A stretch of DNA of 7,686 bases from assembly GCA_030154385.1 (NCBI GenBank), contig JASKJZ010000115.1, forward strand, positions 1-7,686, read 5' to 3'. Of the stretch, positions 1-6,727 are shown piece by piece. The first letter of the stretch is position 1; each line of letters starts with the position of its first letter. The DNA comes from Clostridiales bacterium (lineage in GTDB: Bacteria; Bacillota_A; Clostridia; Lachnospirales; Lachnospiraceae). The translations under genes and the position numbers were made by a program. The notes under the pieces are model-generated. The model had not been told where the DNA came from and did not search any database. It saw only the letters and a program-made list of their open reading frames with translations.

Positions 1-104
1 TGCTTTCCGGACGTGGCAGTTGAAACTTCATATTTTGAAGAAAGTGCTTGCTGTATCATAACTACATTTGCATAAAAATCATCGACTATCAATATGTGCA
101 TCAT
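1..104 (-). CDS. Response regulator receiver domain protein, 5' end only
   Basis: This is the start of a gene that runs off the left edge; 34 codons are visible. The translation begins MMHILIVDDFYANVVMIQQA and continues through a YEVSTATSGK stretch. This is the beta1-alpha1-beta2 opening of a CheY-like receiver: the hydrophobic strand ILIV is followed by the Asp pair D8-D9 that helps bind Mg2+. The phospho-acceptor Asp and the output domain lie outside the window, so its job is unknown. The wording resembles receivers joined to HD-GYP, GGDEF or hybrid-kinase modules more than OmpR types, but this is only an impression. A GAGGTG ribosome binding site at 112-117 lies 7 nt before the first of two adjacent ATG codons (102-104 and 99-101). 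A near-consensus promoter just upstream suggests expression separate from the galactose operon. The frame shows no sign of artefact at this contig end. Confidence 0.82.
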   Translation of the reverse strand, partial: MMHILIVDDFYANVVMIQQALSSKYEVSTATSGK

Positions 105-135
105 AGGCTTACACCTCGTTCATCATCTTAGGAAA

Positions 136-164
136 ATAATAGTATAAATGGCCTAATCTGTCAA
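136..164 (-). promoter_or_regulatory. Near-consensus sigma-A promoter for the receiver gene
   Basis: Read on the minus strand, a perfect TTGACA (-35, positions 164-159) is followed after exactly 17 nt by TATTAT (-10, positions 141-136, one mismatch to TATAAT). Transcription would start near position 128-130 and leave a leader of about 25 nt carrying the GAGGTG ribosome binding site. The -35 box begins only 7 nt beyond the stop codon of the galactose-binding lipoprotein gene. The strength of the match suggests constitutive or strong transcription of the downstream receiver gene. No operator-like palindrome was seen next to it. Confidence 0.75.
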
Positions 165-171
165 CGGTCTT

Positions 172-1230
172 TTACTCTTCCCCCATGACCTCCTGTAGAT
201 TCTTTATGGTTACCTTTTGATGCGGCAAGCGTATGTATCGTCCCTCTTCGAGCTTTATATCGTCTGGTAAATCCTTTTTTGTTACCAACGAAAAACTTAA
301 TTCTGCTATAGCACGTGCCTGCCCTTTTCGGTCATTTAAAACCGTTCCAAGGAGCGTTCCCTGCCTTACAGCCTCTAGTCCGACTAAAGTTCCGTCAATC
401 CCCACAATCACTGGAAGCTCTTCCTTTTTAATGCCTCTTGCCTGATAAGCATCAATTGCTCCAAGTGCCATATCGTCATTATTTGATATTACAACCTCAA
501 TCTGATTTCCAAATTGATCCAGCCATTGTGTCATCTTTGTCTGTGCCTGTGCACGATTCCAATTCGCAATCGCATACCCCAGCTTTTCTACTTTGTACCC
601 AGCCTGTGTCACCGTATTAACAGAATACTCCGTCCGCACAATGGCATCTTGATGCCCCGCCTCACCTTCTAATATCACATACTGCAAAATCCCATCTGTA
701 TTTTTGTCAATACCAGTAAAATCCTTGTTACAAGCATCGGTTATGAGCTCGCCTTCCATAATACCCGATTCCAGTGTTACAGCTCCTACATAATAGAGGC
801 TATCCCAACGGTCTAAATCTTCTTCCACTAATTCTCGATTAAAAAAGATAACTGGAATGTTTGCACTTTTCGCGCGGTCGATAATCATAGTAGGATCCGT
901 TCGATCTACTAAATTCACGCAGATTACATCACAACCATTGTTAATGAAATCTTCCACCTGACTGTTTTGCAGGCTCTGACTGGTGGAGGCATTTTCAATA
1001 TCCAGTGAAATTGTGGTTCCTGTTTTCGCTTCCATTTCCTTAATATAGGTTTCAAAGGAATCGATAAGCTCCGAAATAAACGTATCATAATAATCATATA
1101 CGCTCACCCCAATTTTTATTGATTTGATATTCGTATTTTTCTTGCTATCCCCATTTAGCTTGCAGCTACTAAGATTTACACACAACACAAGGCATAAAAT
1201 CATACAGGCAATCCTCTTATATCTTCTCAT
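172..1230 (-). CDS. mglB: Galactose/glucose-binding lipoprotein, MglB type
   Basis: A 352-residue extracellular sugar-binding lipoprotein of the Peripl_BP_4 family, close to E. coli MglB. A basic start and hydrophobic stretch end in the lipobox LSSC (Cys23). Aligned by eye with E. coli MglB, the galactose-contacting residues are all present: D49, F51 (ring stacking), N106, D195, R199, W224 (stacking), N251, D279 and N299. The EF-hand-like calcium loop is also kept (D175, N177, D179, Q183, with E245 as the distant ligand). The protein should therefore bind D-galactose or D-glucose with calcium. It starts 12 nt after the upstream gene, with a GGGAGAA ribosome binding site, and is the last gene of the regulator-kinase operon rather than lying beside mglA. 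It may feed the MglAC transporter, act as the sugar sensor for the kinase, or both. The symbol reflects family; a separate transport mglB may lie upstream of mglA outside the window. Confidence 0.92.
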   Translation of the reverse strand: MRRYKRIACMILCLVLCVNLSSCKLNGDSKKNTNIKSIKIGVSVYDYYDTFISELIDSFETYIKEMEAKTGTTISLDIENASTSQSLQNSQVEDFINNGCDVICVNLVDRTDPTMIIDRAKSANIPVIFFNRELVEEDLDRWDSLYYVGAVTLESGIMEGELITDACNKDFTGIDKNTDGILQYVILEGEAGHQDAIVRTEYSVNTVTQAGYKVEKLGYAIANWNRAQAQTKMTQWLDQFGNQIEVVISNNDDMALGAIDAYQARGIKKEELPVIVGIDGTLVGLEAVRQGTLLGTVLNDRKGQARAIAELSFSLVTKKDLPDDIKLEEGRYIRLPHQKVTIKNLQEVMGEE

Positions 1231-1242
1231 TTTTCTTCTCCC

Positions 1243-2196
1243 TTATTGAACCATTGGAAACATTAGCTTTTGATTTTCTTCCTGATATAGGTTGGTTTTA
1301 TTAATCAACAGATATCCAATATCCTTTTTATCCTCCGTCATATTATAGTTCATACGATTATACATGCTTTTAACGCTAAGATATCCCATCAAATATTCAT
1401 TGGGAGCAACAAGGCCTCCTACAAGCCCCTTGTCAACATAATATACGATTTTTTCACTGCCCCCTATACCATATACAATACCTGCCTGATTATTATCCTT
1501 TGTCAAATCGATAATTTCCTCTGTTGAAATCGTGTTTAGTCCCACCAGGATGTCGACGGGTTGATTTCCTTGCGCCTCTTTTAGCTCCTCTTTTACGGAA
1601 TCCTCTTCTCCTTCCACAGTCCAAAGAACGCAGTCTTGTCCAATTGCTTCAAGAAGCCCCCTCATTCGGTCGTTATTAGCGCTTTTTTTCCCATTTCCCA
1701 CAACAATTCCCACTTTGTCTTCGCTACGTTTCTTTTGAAGTATGGTAAGGCCAATGTCGTATCCCATCTGATAATTATCTGGAGCAATATAAGAGTATCC
1801 CTTCGAAATTGGTATTTCAGACTCAAATAAGACTACCTGAATACCAGGCAGTAATGCATCTAATTCCTTTAAGACTTTTTTATCATTTCCAAGGTTTAAG
1901 ATAAGTCCTGTACTGCCATTTTTCAATTCTCGTTTGATGGCATTCACACATTCATATGCCCCCGTTTTTGTGGAAACCGTAATAACGTTTACTTCCATAT
2001 GGTATTCTCTTGCAGCACTTTCAATCCCTTGCTTTAGTACCTCAAACCGCTCCGTATTACTTGCTTCTAAAATGACTGAGGCACGGTAGTTTTCCTCCCT
2101 TTCCCCATTGATGGAATATCCATAAAAACTAACACAAAATAGAACTATAATAAATATCAAACTAATCAGAATGTATTTTTTTTTATGATGGCTCAT
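1243..2196 (-). CDS. Membrane-anchored protein with a sugar-binding-protein fold
   Basis: A 317-residue protein with a short basic start, one hydrophobic segment at about residues 8-28, and an extracellular part resembling the LacI/RbsB-like binding proteins (Peripl_BP_4 fold). Fold cues are RFEVLKQGIESAAREY near 50-65, IAPDNYQMGYDIG at 138-149, NNDRMRGLLEAI at 174-185 and the hinge-like GIGGSEKI with KGLVGGLVAPNEYLMGYLSV at about 243-275. There is no lipobox (the only Cys nearby, C21, sits inside the hydrophobic run), so it is probably held by an uncleaved helix. It is much more divergent than the next gene, and I cannot name its ligand. Its start overlaps the kinase stop by 14 bp, implying translational coupling. 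Position and anchor suggest a sensory accessory subunit of the kinase rather than a transport protein. It could alternatively be a minor sugar receptor for an ABC transporter. Confidence 0.8.
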   Translation of the reverse strand: MSHHKKKYILISLIFIIVLFCVSFYGYSINGEREENYRASVILEASNTERFEVLKQGIESAAREYHMEVNVITVSTKTGAYECVNAIKRELKNGSTGLILNLGNDKKVLKELDALLPGIQVVLFESEIPISKGYSYIAPDNYQMGYDIGLTILQKKRSEDKVGIVVGNGKKSANNDRMRGLLEAIGQDCVLWTVEGEEDSVKEELKEAQGNQPVDILVGLNTISTEEIIDLTKDNNQAGIVYGIGGSEKIVYYVDKGLVGGLVAPNEYLMGYLSVKSMYNRMNYNMTEDKKDIGYLLINKTNLYQEENQKLMFPMVQ

Positions 2197-4009
2197 TCTT
2201 TTGTCCTCCTGCCAAAGAAATTTCAGAATATGGAATGGCAGGCAGATGAATGGTTACCTTCGTACCCTCATCTGGCTGACTATCAATGAAAAGACCATAA
2301 TTTGCTCCATAACGAAGCTGAATACGGCTATGCACATTTTTTAAACCTACTCCCGAACCCTTAGTACGTTTTCTACCCCCATTTGTTAAAAGACCTTCTA
2401 CTGTCTCTGGTGTCATGCCTAGGCCATTGTCGATTACTTCGATGAATATATCATCCCCTTTTCTATAACCACGAAGCGTAATCTCACCCTCATCATACAT
2501 CGCTTCCACGCCGTAGTAGATAGCATTTTCTAACAAAGGTTGAATCACTAGCTTTACCGTTTGAAAATCAAAAATTTCTTCTTCAATTTCGTAATAAACT
2601 TCAAAGGCATCTTTATAGCGAATCTTTTGAATATTCATATAGTTTTTCGCATGCATTATTTCATCCCGTATGGAAATAATATTCTTGCCTCGGCTCAAAC
2701 TAATGCGAAACAAACTAGCTAAATCTGTTACCATACAAATGGCATCCTGGTAACGTTCTCCCTCAATCATCCATACAATCGAATCCAGTGTATTATACAA
2801 GAAATGCGGATTGATTTGCGATTGGAGAGCATCTAGCTCTGATTTTCGCTTTTCTTCTTGCTCAAATACAATTTTTTCCATGAGTTTTTTTAATTGTGCA
2901 ACCACCAGATTCAGCGATTTTCCCAGATGTCTGACCTCCTCGGAGCCTCCTCCTTCATAAATCACAACATCTAAATTTCCATTTTCTAGCCCCATGACCG
3001 AATTATTGAGCCTCTTAATTGGCTTAGCAATTTGTGCGGAAACAAACTGATTGACAAAAATTAATAGAATCATCATAGCAGTAATTATCAAAATAACAAA
3101 AAATCTCGTTTGGCTTAAGGTCATATTAAAGGTACTATATGGGGTGACATATATGATTTTCCAGCCAGTATAAGCAACTGTTTTTACGGTAACAATCCTT
3201 CGTTCCCCATCAAACACTTCATAATGAGAACCATCCTCATAATTTACTTCCTGTAAATTATTTTCTTTTACAACATTGGAGTCAATTAAAATCTGCTTTG
3301 GATGATAGATAATATTACCCTGGCTATCCACCAGATAAATATATTCAAGCTCGCCACTGGCATTTGACTTTTTAAATAGCTGCTCAATCCCGCTAAAATT
3401 CATATCGACTAATAAAACACCACGAATACTGTTTCCCCTCGAAGTAAGCTCCACCATGCGACTTAGGGAAACAACCCAGTAGTACCGAAAGGAATTATCA
3501 TCAAATATATTTTGTACATGTGGAGCAGAAAAGTGTAAATTCTCCATCTGTTTATTTGCTGACAGGAACCACTCCTGCGTTGTCACATTTACATTGCTCT
3601 TATAATTTGCCACAGGAGTTGCAGCAACCAATTCCCCATTTTCCTTAAAACAGGCAATGCTTACTAAGTTGTCCTTATTCACCTCATACAAAAGATTCAT
3701 TTCGGTATCCATCGCATCGGAGGATATATCCTTATCCTTTATAACCGAATAATACATAGAGTCCGATATCCGCATCATATTTCGAAGATACGTCTCTAAA
3801 TTTACATTCGTCTGCTTCAGCAATTGTTCGGTTGCCTTTATCGTAGCTTCCTTTGTCTTGTCTGCAAATTTAGTGTAGAATACGATTCCAATAAAAAAAA
3901 CAGACAAAAGCGTTACCATCGTAAAGGATGCCGATATTTTAAACTGTATGCTTCGGTAATCAATAACTTTTTTAACTTTGTTCCAAAAGCGTTTCATTTT
4001 GTAGATCAT
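2183..4009 (-). CDS. YesM-type sensor histidine kinase
   Basis: A 608-residue membrane histidine kinase of the LytS/YesM class. In order from the chosen start it has: a first membrane helix at about 22-47; an extracellular Cache-like sensor region to about 300 (with VDSQGNIIYHP, typical of Cache domains, at 227-237); a second helix at about 302-323; a HAMP linker from about 325; the His_kinase region with phospho-acceptor H402 in SQINPHFLYN; and an ATPase domain with N-box N495 (QPLLENA), DNGLGM at 527-532 and GSGVGL at 551-556. All catalytic motifs are intact. The frame stays open for 44 more codons upstream (to 4141), but that part lies wholly inside the regulator's DNA-binding domain. I chose the ATG at 4007-4009, preceded by a GGAG with short spacing; the ATG at 3995-3997 is an alternative. 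It overlaps the regulator gene by 38 bp, and its partner is surely that regulator. Confidence 0.95.
   Translation of the reverse strand: MIYKMKRFWNKVKKVIDYRSIQFKISASFTMVTLLSVFFIGIVFYTKFADKTKEATIKATEQLLKQTNVNLETYLRNMMRISDSMYYSVIKDKDISSDAMDTEMNLLYEVNKDNLVSIACFKENGELVAATPVANYKSNVNVTTQEWFLSANKQMENLHFSAPHVQNIFDDNSFRYYWVVSLSRMVELTSRGNSIRGVLLVDMNFSGIEQLFKKSNASGELEYIYLVDSQGNIIYHPKQILIDSNVVKENNLQEVNYEDGSHYEVFDGERRIVTVKTVAYTGWKIIYVTPYSTFNMTLSQTRFFVILIITAMMILLIFVNQFVSAQIAKPIKRLNNSVMGLENGNLDVVIYEGGGSEEVRHLGKSLNLVVAQLKKLMEKIVFEQEEKRKSELDALQSQINPHFLYNTLDSIVWMIEGERYQDAICMVTDLASLFRISLSRGKNIISIRDEIMHAKNYMNIQKIRYKDAFEVYYEIEEEIFDFQTVKLVIQPLLENAIYYGVEAMYDEGEITLRGYRKGDDIFIEVIDNGLGMTPETVEGLLTNGGRKRTKGSGVGLKNVHSRIQLRYGANYGLFIDSQPDEGTKVTIHLPAIPYSEISLAGGQKNEPS
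2205..2210 (-). promoter_or_regulatory. Ribosome binding site inside the kinase gene
   Basis: A perfect AGGAGG lies 8 nt before the ATG at 2194-2196, within the last codons of the kinase gene. It fixes the start of the anchored binding-protein-like gene and shows that the 14-bp overlap is real coupling. Confidence 0.85.
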
Positions 4010-5618
4010 TTTGCTCCAATCTAATCCTTCGATACCTGGATGGTGCCATTCCATATTTTTTCTTAAAAACATAGCTAAAATAATTTGGTTCCGAATACCC
4101 AACTTTTTCAGAAATAATATAGGTCTTCTCCTCTGTTCCATCCAATAGTAAAATAGCTTGTTCCATTCGAATATCGGTTAGATAATTTAAAAATGTCTTT
4201 CCAGTTTCCCTCTTAAAAATGGTCGAAAAATAAGCCGAACTTACATTTAGCTCATTGCATATTTTTTCAATAGAAAGAGAAGAATCACCAAAATTGTCCA
4301 CAATATATTGAACTGCCTTATCAATTATCACCTTCGCCGTATTTTTTCTCTCCTTACAAATTGCTTTTCGGACAGAAAGACAGATTTGCATCAACCATTC
4401 TTGCACTTCCTCGACCCCATTAAAATGAAGGAGCTGCTTATACAAATCCAAGTTGTCTCCAAATAAATCAAGCGCTTCCATATTATAAGCACAGGTTAAT
4501 TTGTAAAGTTCGGTAATAATCCCCATCAAAATGATCTGCAACTGCTCAATGGTCAGTTTTCTCAACTTTATTGCATTGATAAAGTGCTCCACTTGTTGAG
4601 TCAATTTCTCCTTATCTCCCATTTTTATTTCGGTAATGATTGCCTGAATATTTTGATCATCCAAGGAAACCATTTCGTTTAGGGAAGGCTCTAATTCTTC
4701 AATATAAGTTGCATGGCTGATTCCATCAGAACCACGATAAAAAGCTGCATTTTTTGCACCCTCATACGAAAACTTAAGATGAGAGATTTGCTGTATGCTT
4801 TTACCAATACCAGCGACAACCTGTACATCTAAGACACGTTTGACTAATTTACAGATTTTATTTACTTGATCTACATAATATTTGATATCCTCTCCATCAT
4901 GGAAGCTTGTAATATGAATGATTTGATCAAAATAAACGAACGAATGAAAGGAAAACTCTTTCAGTCCATCGTCCAAAAAATGCTTAATTGATATTTTTTG
5001 AAGCTCTACTTTCATTTCCATATCATTCTCAAGCATCCTGTCTTTTTTTGTGCTCATACGATAAACCGCAACCAAATGCTGACTGCCATTCATCGTAATT
5101 TGATAATTTTCCATATAGGAGGAAAGATATGAATCCGGCATTCTCCCTTCGATTAAAGCAATAAAAAACTGATCTTGCAGGATTGGTAAGCTATTCAGAT
5201 AATATTCCTTTAGCTTGTCAATGTTTAGCTTTTCATTTCTTTCCTTATCAAGCAAAGCTCCAATCCGCTTAAAAATCTCAGATAGCTCATCTAACTTCAT
5301 TGGTTTTAAAATATATTCTTCTACTTCAATTTTTATCGCTTCTCTTGCATATTCAAATTCGTCAAACCCAGAAAAAATAATGATTTTTATACCCGCATAG
5401 GTTTCCTTTAGTTTTTTACTAAGGGTCAGGCCATCCATAAAAGGCATCTTGATATCGGTCATCACGACATCGGGAACCTCAAGCTCTGCCATCTCTAGTG
5501 CCTCTTCCCCATTCTGAGCATAGCCGACCACTTCAAATCCTAAATTTTCCCAATCCATTTTCTTTATAACCGCAAGCATTACTTCTGGTTCATCATCTAC
5601 TAATAATACCTTATACAT
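3972..5618 (-). CDS. YesN-type AraC-family response regulator
   Basis: A 548-residue DNA-binding response regulator. The N-terminal receiver (about 1-120) has acidic pair D8-D9, phospho-acceptor D55 in VMTDIKMP, switch S83 and K105 in LKP. The middle (about 145-310) resembles the degenerate GGDEF-like region of CdaR/YesN proteins, with VAGIGKSIQQISHLKFSYEG near 268-287. A mostly helical stretch leads to an AraC-type DNA-binding domain at about 430-532, with two helix-turn-helix units near 449-470 and 499-520 and the family ending YGMAPSRYRR. Length is normal for YesN regulators. The start has an AGAGG ribosome binding site with 7-nt spacing. It is the first gene of the regulator-kinase operon and follows the mglC terminator. 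By family and neighbourhood it probably activates galactose transport genes when phosphorylated; its DNA target is not identifiable here. No clear promoter was found directly upstream. Confidence 0.95.
   Translation of the reverse strand: MYKVLLVDDEPEVMLAVIKKMDWENLGFEVVGYAQNGEEALEMAELEVPDVVMTDIKMPFMDGLTLSKKLKETYAGIKIIIFSGFDEFEYAREAIKIEVEEYILKPMKLDELSEIFKRIGALLDKERNEKLNIDKLKEYYLNSLPILQDQFFIALIEGRMPDSYLSSYMENYQITMNGSQHLVAVYRMSTKKDRMLENDMEMKVELQKISIKHFLDDGLKEFSFHSFVYFDQIIHITSFHDGEDIKYYVDQVNKICKLVKRVLDVQVVAGIGKSIQQISHLKFSYEGAKNAAFYRGSDGISHATYIEELEPSLNEMVSLDDQNIQAIITEIKMGDKEKLTQQVEHFINAIKLRKLTIEQLQIILMGIITELYKLTCAYNMEALDLFGDNLDLYKQLLHFNGVEEVQEWLMQICLSVRKAICKERKNTAKVIIDKAVQYIVDNFGDSSLSIEKICNELNVSSAYFSTIFKRETGKTFLNYLTDIRMEQAILLLDGTEEKTYIISEKVGYSEPNYFSYVFKKKYGMAPSRYRRIRLEQNDLQNETLLEQS
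4014..4019 (-). promoter_or_regulatory. Weak ribosome binding site of the kinase gene
   Basis: TTGGAG lies 4 nt before the ATG at 4007-4009, inside the end of the regulator gene. The spacing is short but better than for any other candidate start of the kinase, so it is the main reason for preferring this start. Translation probably depends on coupling to the regulator. Confidence 0.5.
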
Positions 5619-5650
5619 TATAATTCCTCTTCCGTCTTTTTTAACGTCCG

Positions 5651-5704
5651 AAAAACAGGAAGTTAGAATATTGTTTTTGACAATATTCCAAAATCCTGTT
5701 CCTC
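5651..5704 (-). terminator. Hairpin terminator or attenuator after mglC
   Basis: On the minus strand, about 24 nt past the mglC stop, the RNA can form a long hairpin. The outer arms AACAGGA/TCCTGTT (5700-5694 with 5660-5654) and inner arms GAATATTG/CAATATTC (5688-5681 with 5673-5666) are separated by three further pairs and a 2x2 internal loop, and are closed by a 7-nt loop. The strand then reads a run of five T (5655-5651, partly in the stem). This fits an intrinsic terminator for the transporter operon. The AT-rich stem and short T-run make read-through into the regulator genes plausible. Alternatively, the inner 23-bp inverted repeat could be a protein-binding site. Confidence 0.68.
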
Positions 5705-5723
5705 TTCATTTATAGCAAACTCA

Positions 5724-6713
5724 TTATTTCTTTGCAAGATATTTTCTTAAGTCAAGTGCTACTGCTACAATAATTACCGCACCTTGAACAATATACTGCC
5801 AAGAAGTGTCAATCTTTAAGAACTGCATGGAAGATTTTAAAAGTTCGAATACAAGTACACCGACTAAGATACCCGAAATCTTACCAACACCACCATTCGT
5901 TGATACACCACCAATCGTACACTCTGCGATTGCTTCTAACTCATAGCTAAGACCAGTATTTACACTTGCACCTCCTGCTTTTGCACCAAGTAAGAAACCT
6001 GCTACTGCAAACAAAGCGGATGCTAAAATGTAGATTCTAATCTTGGTTCTTGAAACATTAATACCAGATACCTCTGCTGCTACTTCGTTTCCACCAATTG
6101 CATACATATACTTACCATGTCTTGTCTTATTATACAAGAACCACATAAATAATCCAATAAAAAATGCAATGAAGAATAAAAATGGAACTCCAAAGAATTT
6201 ACCGCTCGCTATATCTGTATAATCTTTCCGGTATCCACCAAGTGGTACTGCTTTTGTATAAACAAGGCAAATACCATATACAATCGTCTGCATACCAAGT
6301 GTTGCGATAAAAGGTGGTACCTGCCAAAAGGATACGACACATCCATTGATAAAACCAAAAATACTACAAATCAAAATAACGATTAATAAAACAAATAAAA
6401 TATTAAGCTGTGGTAAATTTGGAAAGAATCGGTCACTGTAATCCGGTTTTTGCAATAAAGTACCAGCAATACAGGCTCCAAGTCCTACCGTACGTCCAGC
6501 GGATAAGTCATTTCCTTTGGTAATCAAACATCCAGAAATACCAAGAGCGATGATAAAACGAACGGCTGTATTTACGGAAATATTGGATAAGTTATTTAGG
6601 GTTAAAAAATTTGGTTTTAAAATACTAACAACAACTACCATCAACAAAACGATGATAATCAAAATATTTTCTGAAATTACCGATTTAAAATCGATGCTTT
6701 TAGCTTTACTCAT
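5724..6713 (-). CDS. mglC: Galactose/methyl-galactoside ABC transporter permease
   Basis: A 329-residue multi-helix membrane protein (roughly eight to ten hydrophobic segments), the sugar-conducting subunit of the MglBAC importer. It matches E. coli MglC (336 residues) closely by eye: GNDLSAGRTVGLGA near 67-80 against GTDLSAGRQVGLAA, IATLGMQTIVYGI at 136-148, the cytoplasmic coupling motif AIGGNEVAAEVSGINV at 205-220 that contacts the ATPase, and an ending DLRKYLAKK against DSLKYARKK. This pattern separates it from RbsC and XylH. The frame is open further upstream, but the ATG at 6711-6713 has a perfect AGGAGG 8 nt before it and gives the family length, so the 32-codon extension into mglA is not translated from this frame. 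It lies 13 nt after mglA. A hairpin follows the stop. No damage or odd composition is seen. Confidence 0.95.
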   Translation of the reverse strand: MSKAKSIDFKSVISENILIIIVLLMVVVVSILKPNFLTLNNLSNISVNTAVRFIIALGISGCLITKGNDLSAGRTVGLGACIAGTLLQKPDYSDRFFPNLPQLNILFVLLIVILICSIFGFINGCVVSFWQVPPFIATLGMQTIVYGICLVYTKAVPLGGYRKDYTDIASGKFFGVPFLFFIAFFIGLFMWFLYNKTRHGKYMYAIGGNEVAAEVSGINVSRTKIRIYILASALFAVAGFLLGAKAGGASVNTGLSYELEAIAECTIGGVSTNGGVGKISGILVGVLVFELLKSSMQFLKIDTSWQYIVQGAVIIVAVALDLRKYLAKK

Positions 6714-6721
6714 TGTGACAT

Positions 6722-6727
6722 CCTCCT
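6722..6727 (-). promoter_or_regulatory. Ribosome binding site deciding the mglC start
   Basis: A perfect AGGAGG with 8-nt spacing to the ATG at 6711-6713 sits over the mglA stop codon. It rules out the longer upstream frame and supports translational coupling between mglA and mglC. Confidence 0.85.

Noticed and set aside
3985..3998. TGAAACGCTTTTGG resembling a catabolite (CcpA cre) site at the kinase start.
   Set aside because: The central CG is out of register with the cre consensus, and the bases encode the MKRF start of the kinase.
4010..4141. Longer N-terminal reading of the kinase gene starting at 4141.
   Set aside because: It lies wholly inside the regulator's AraC domain, has no ribosome binding site, and adds residues not seen in YesM kinases.
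5617..5622. Perfect TATAAT just before and over the start codon of the regulator gene.
   Set aside because: There is no -35 at suitable distance, and it would start transcription downstream of the ribosome binding site.
5665..5691. Possible promoter TTGGAA-N15-TATTCT upstream of the regulator gene.
   Set aside because: Spacer is short, matches are weak, and the bases are explained by the hairpin arms.
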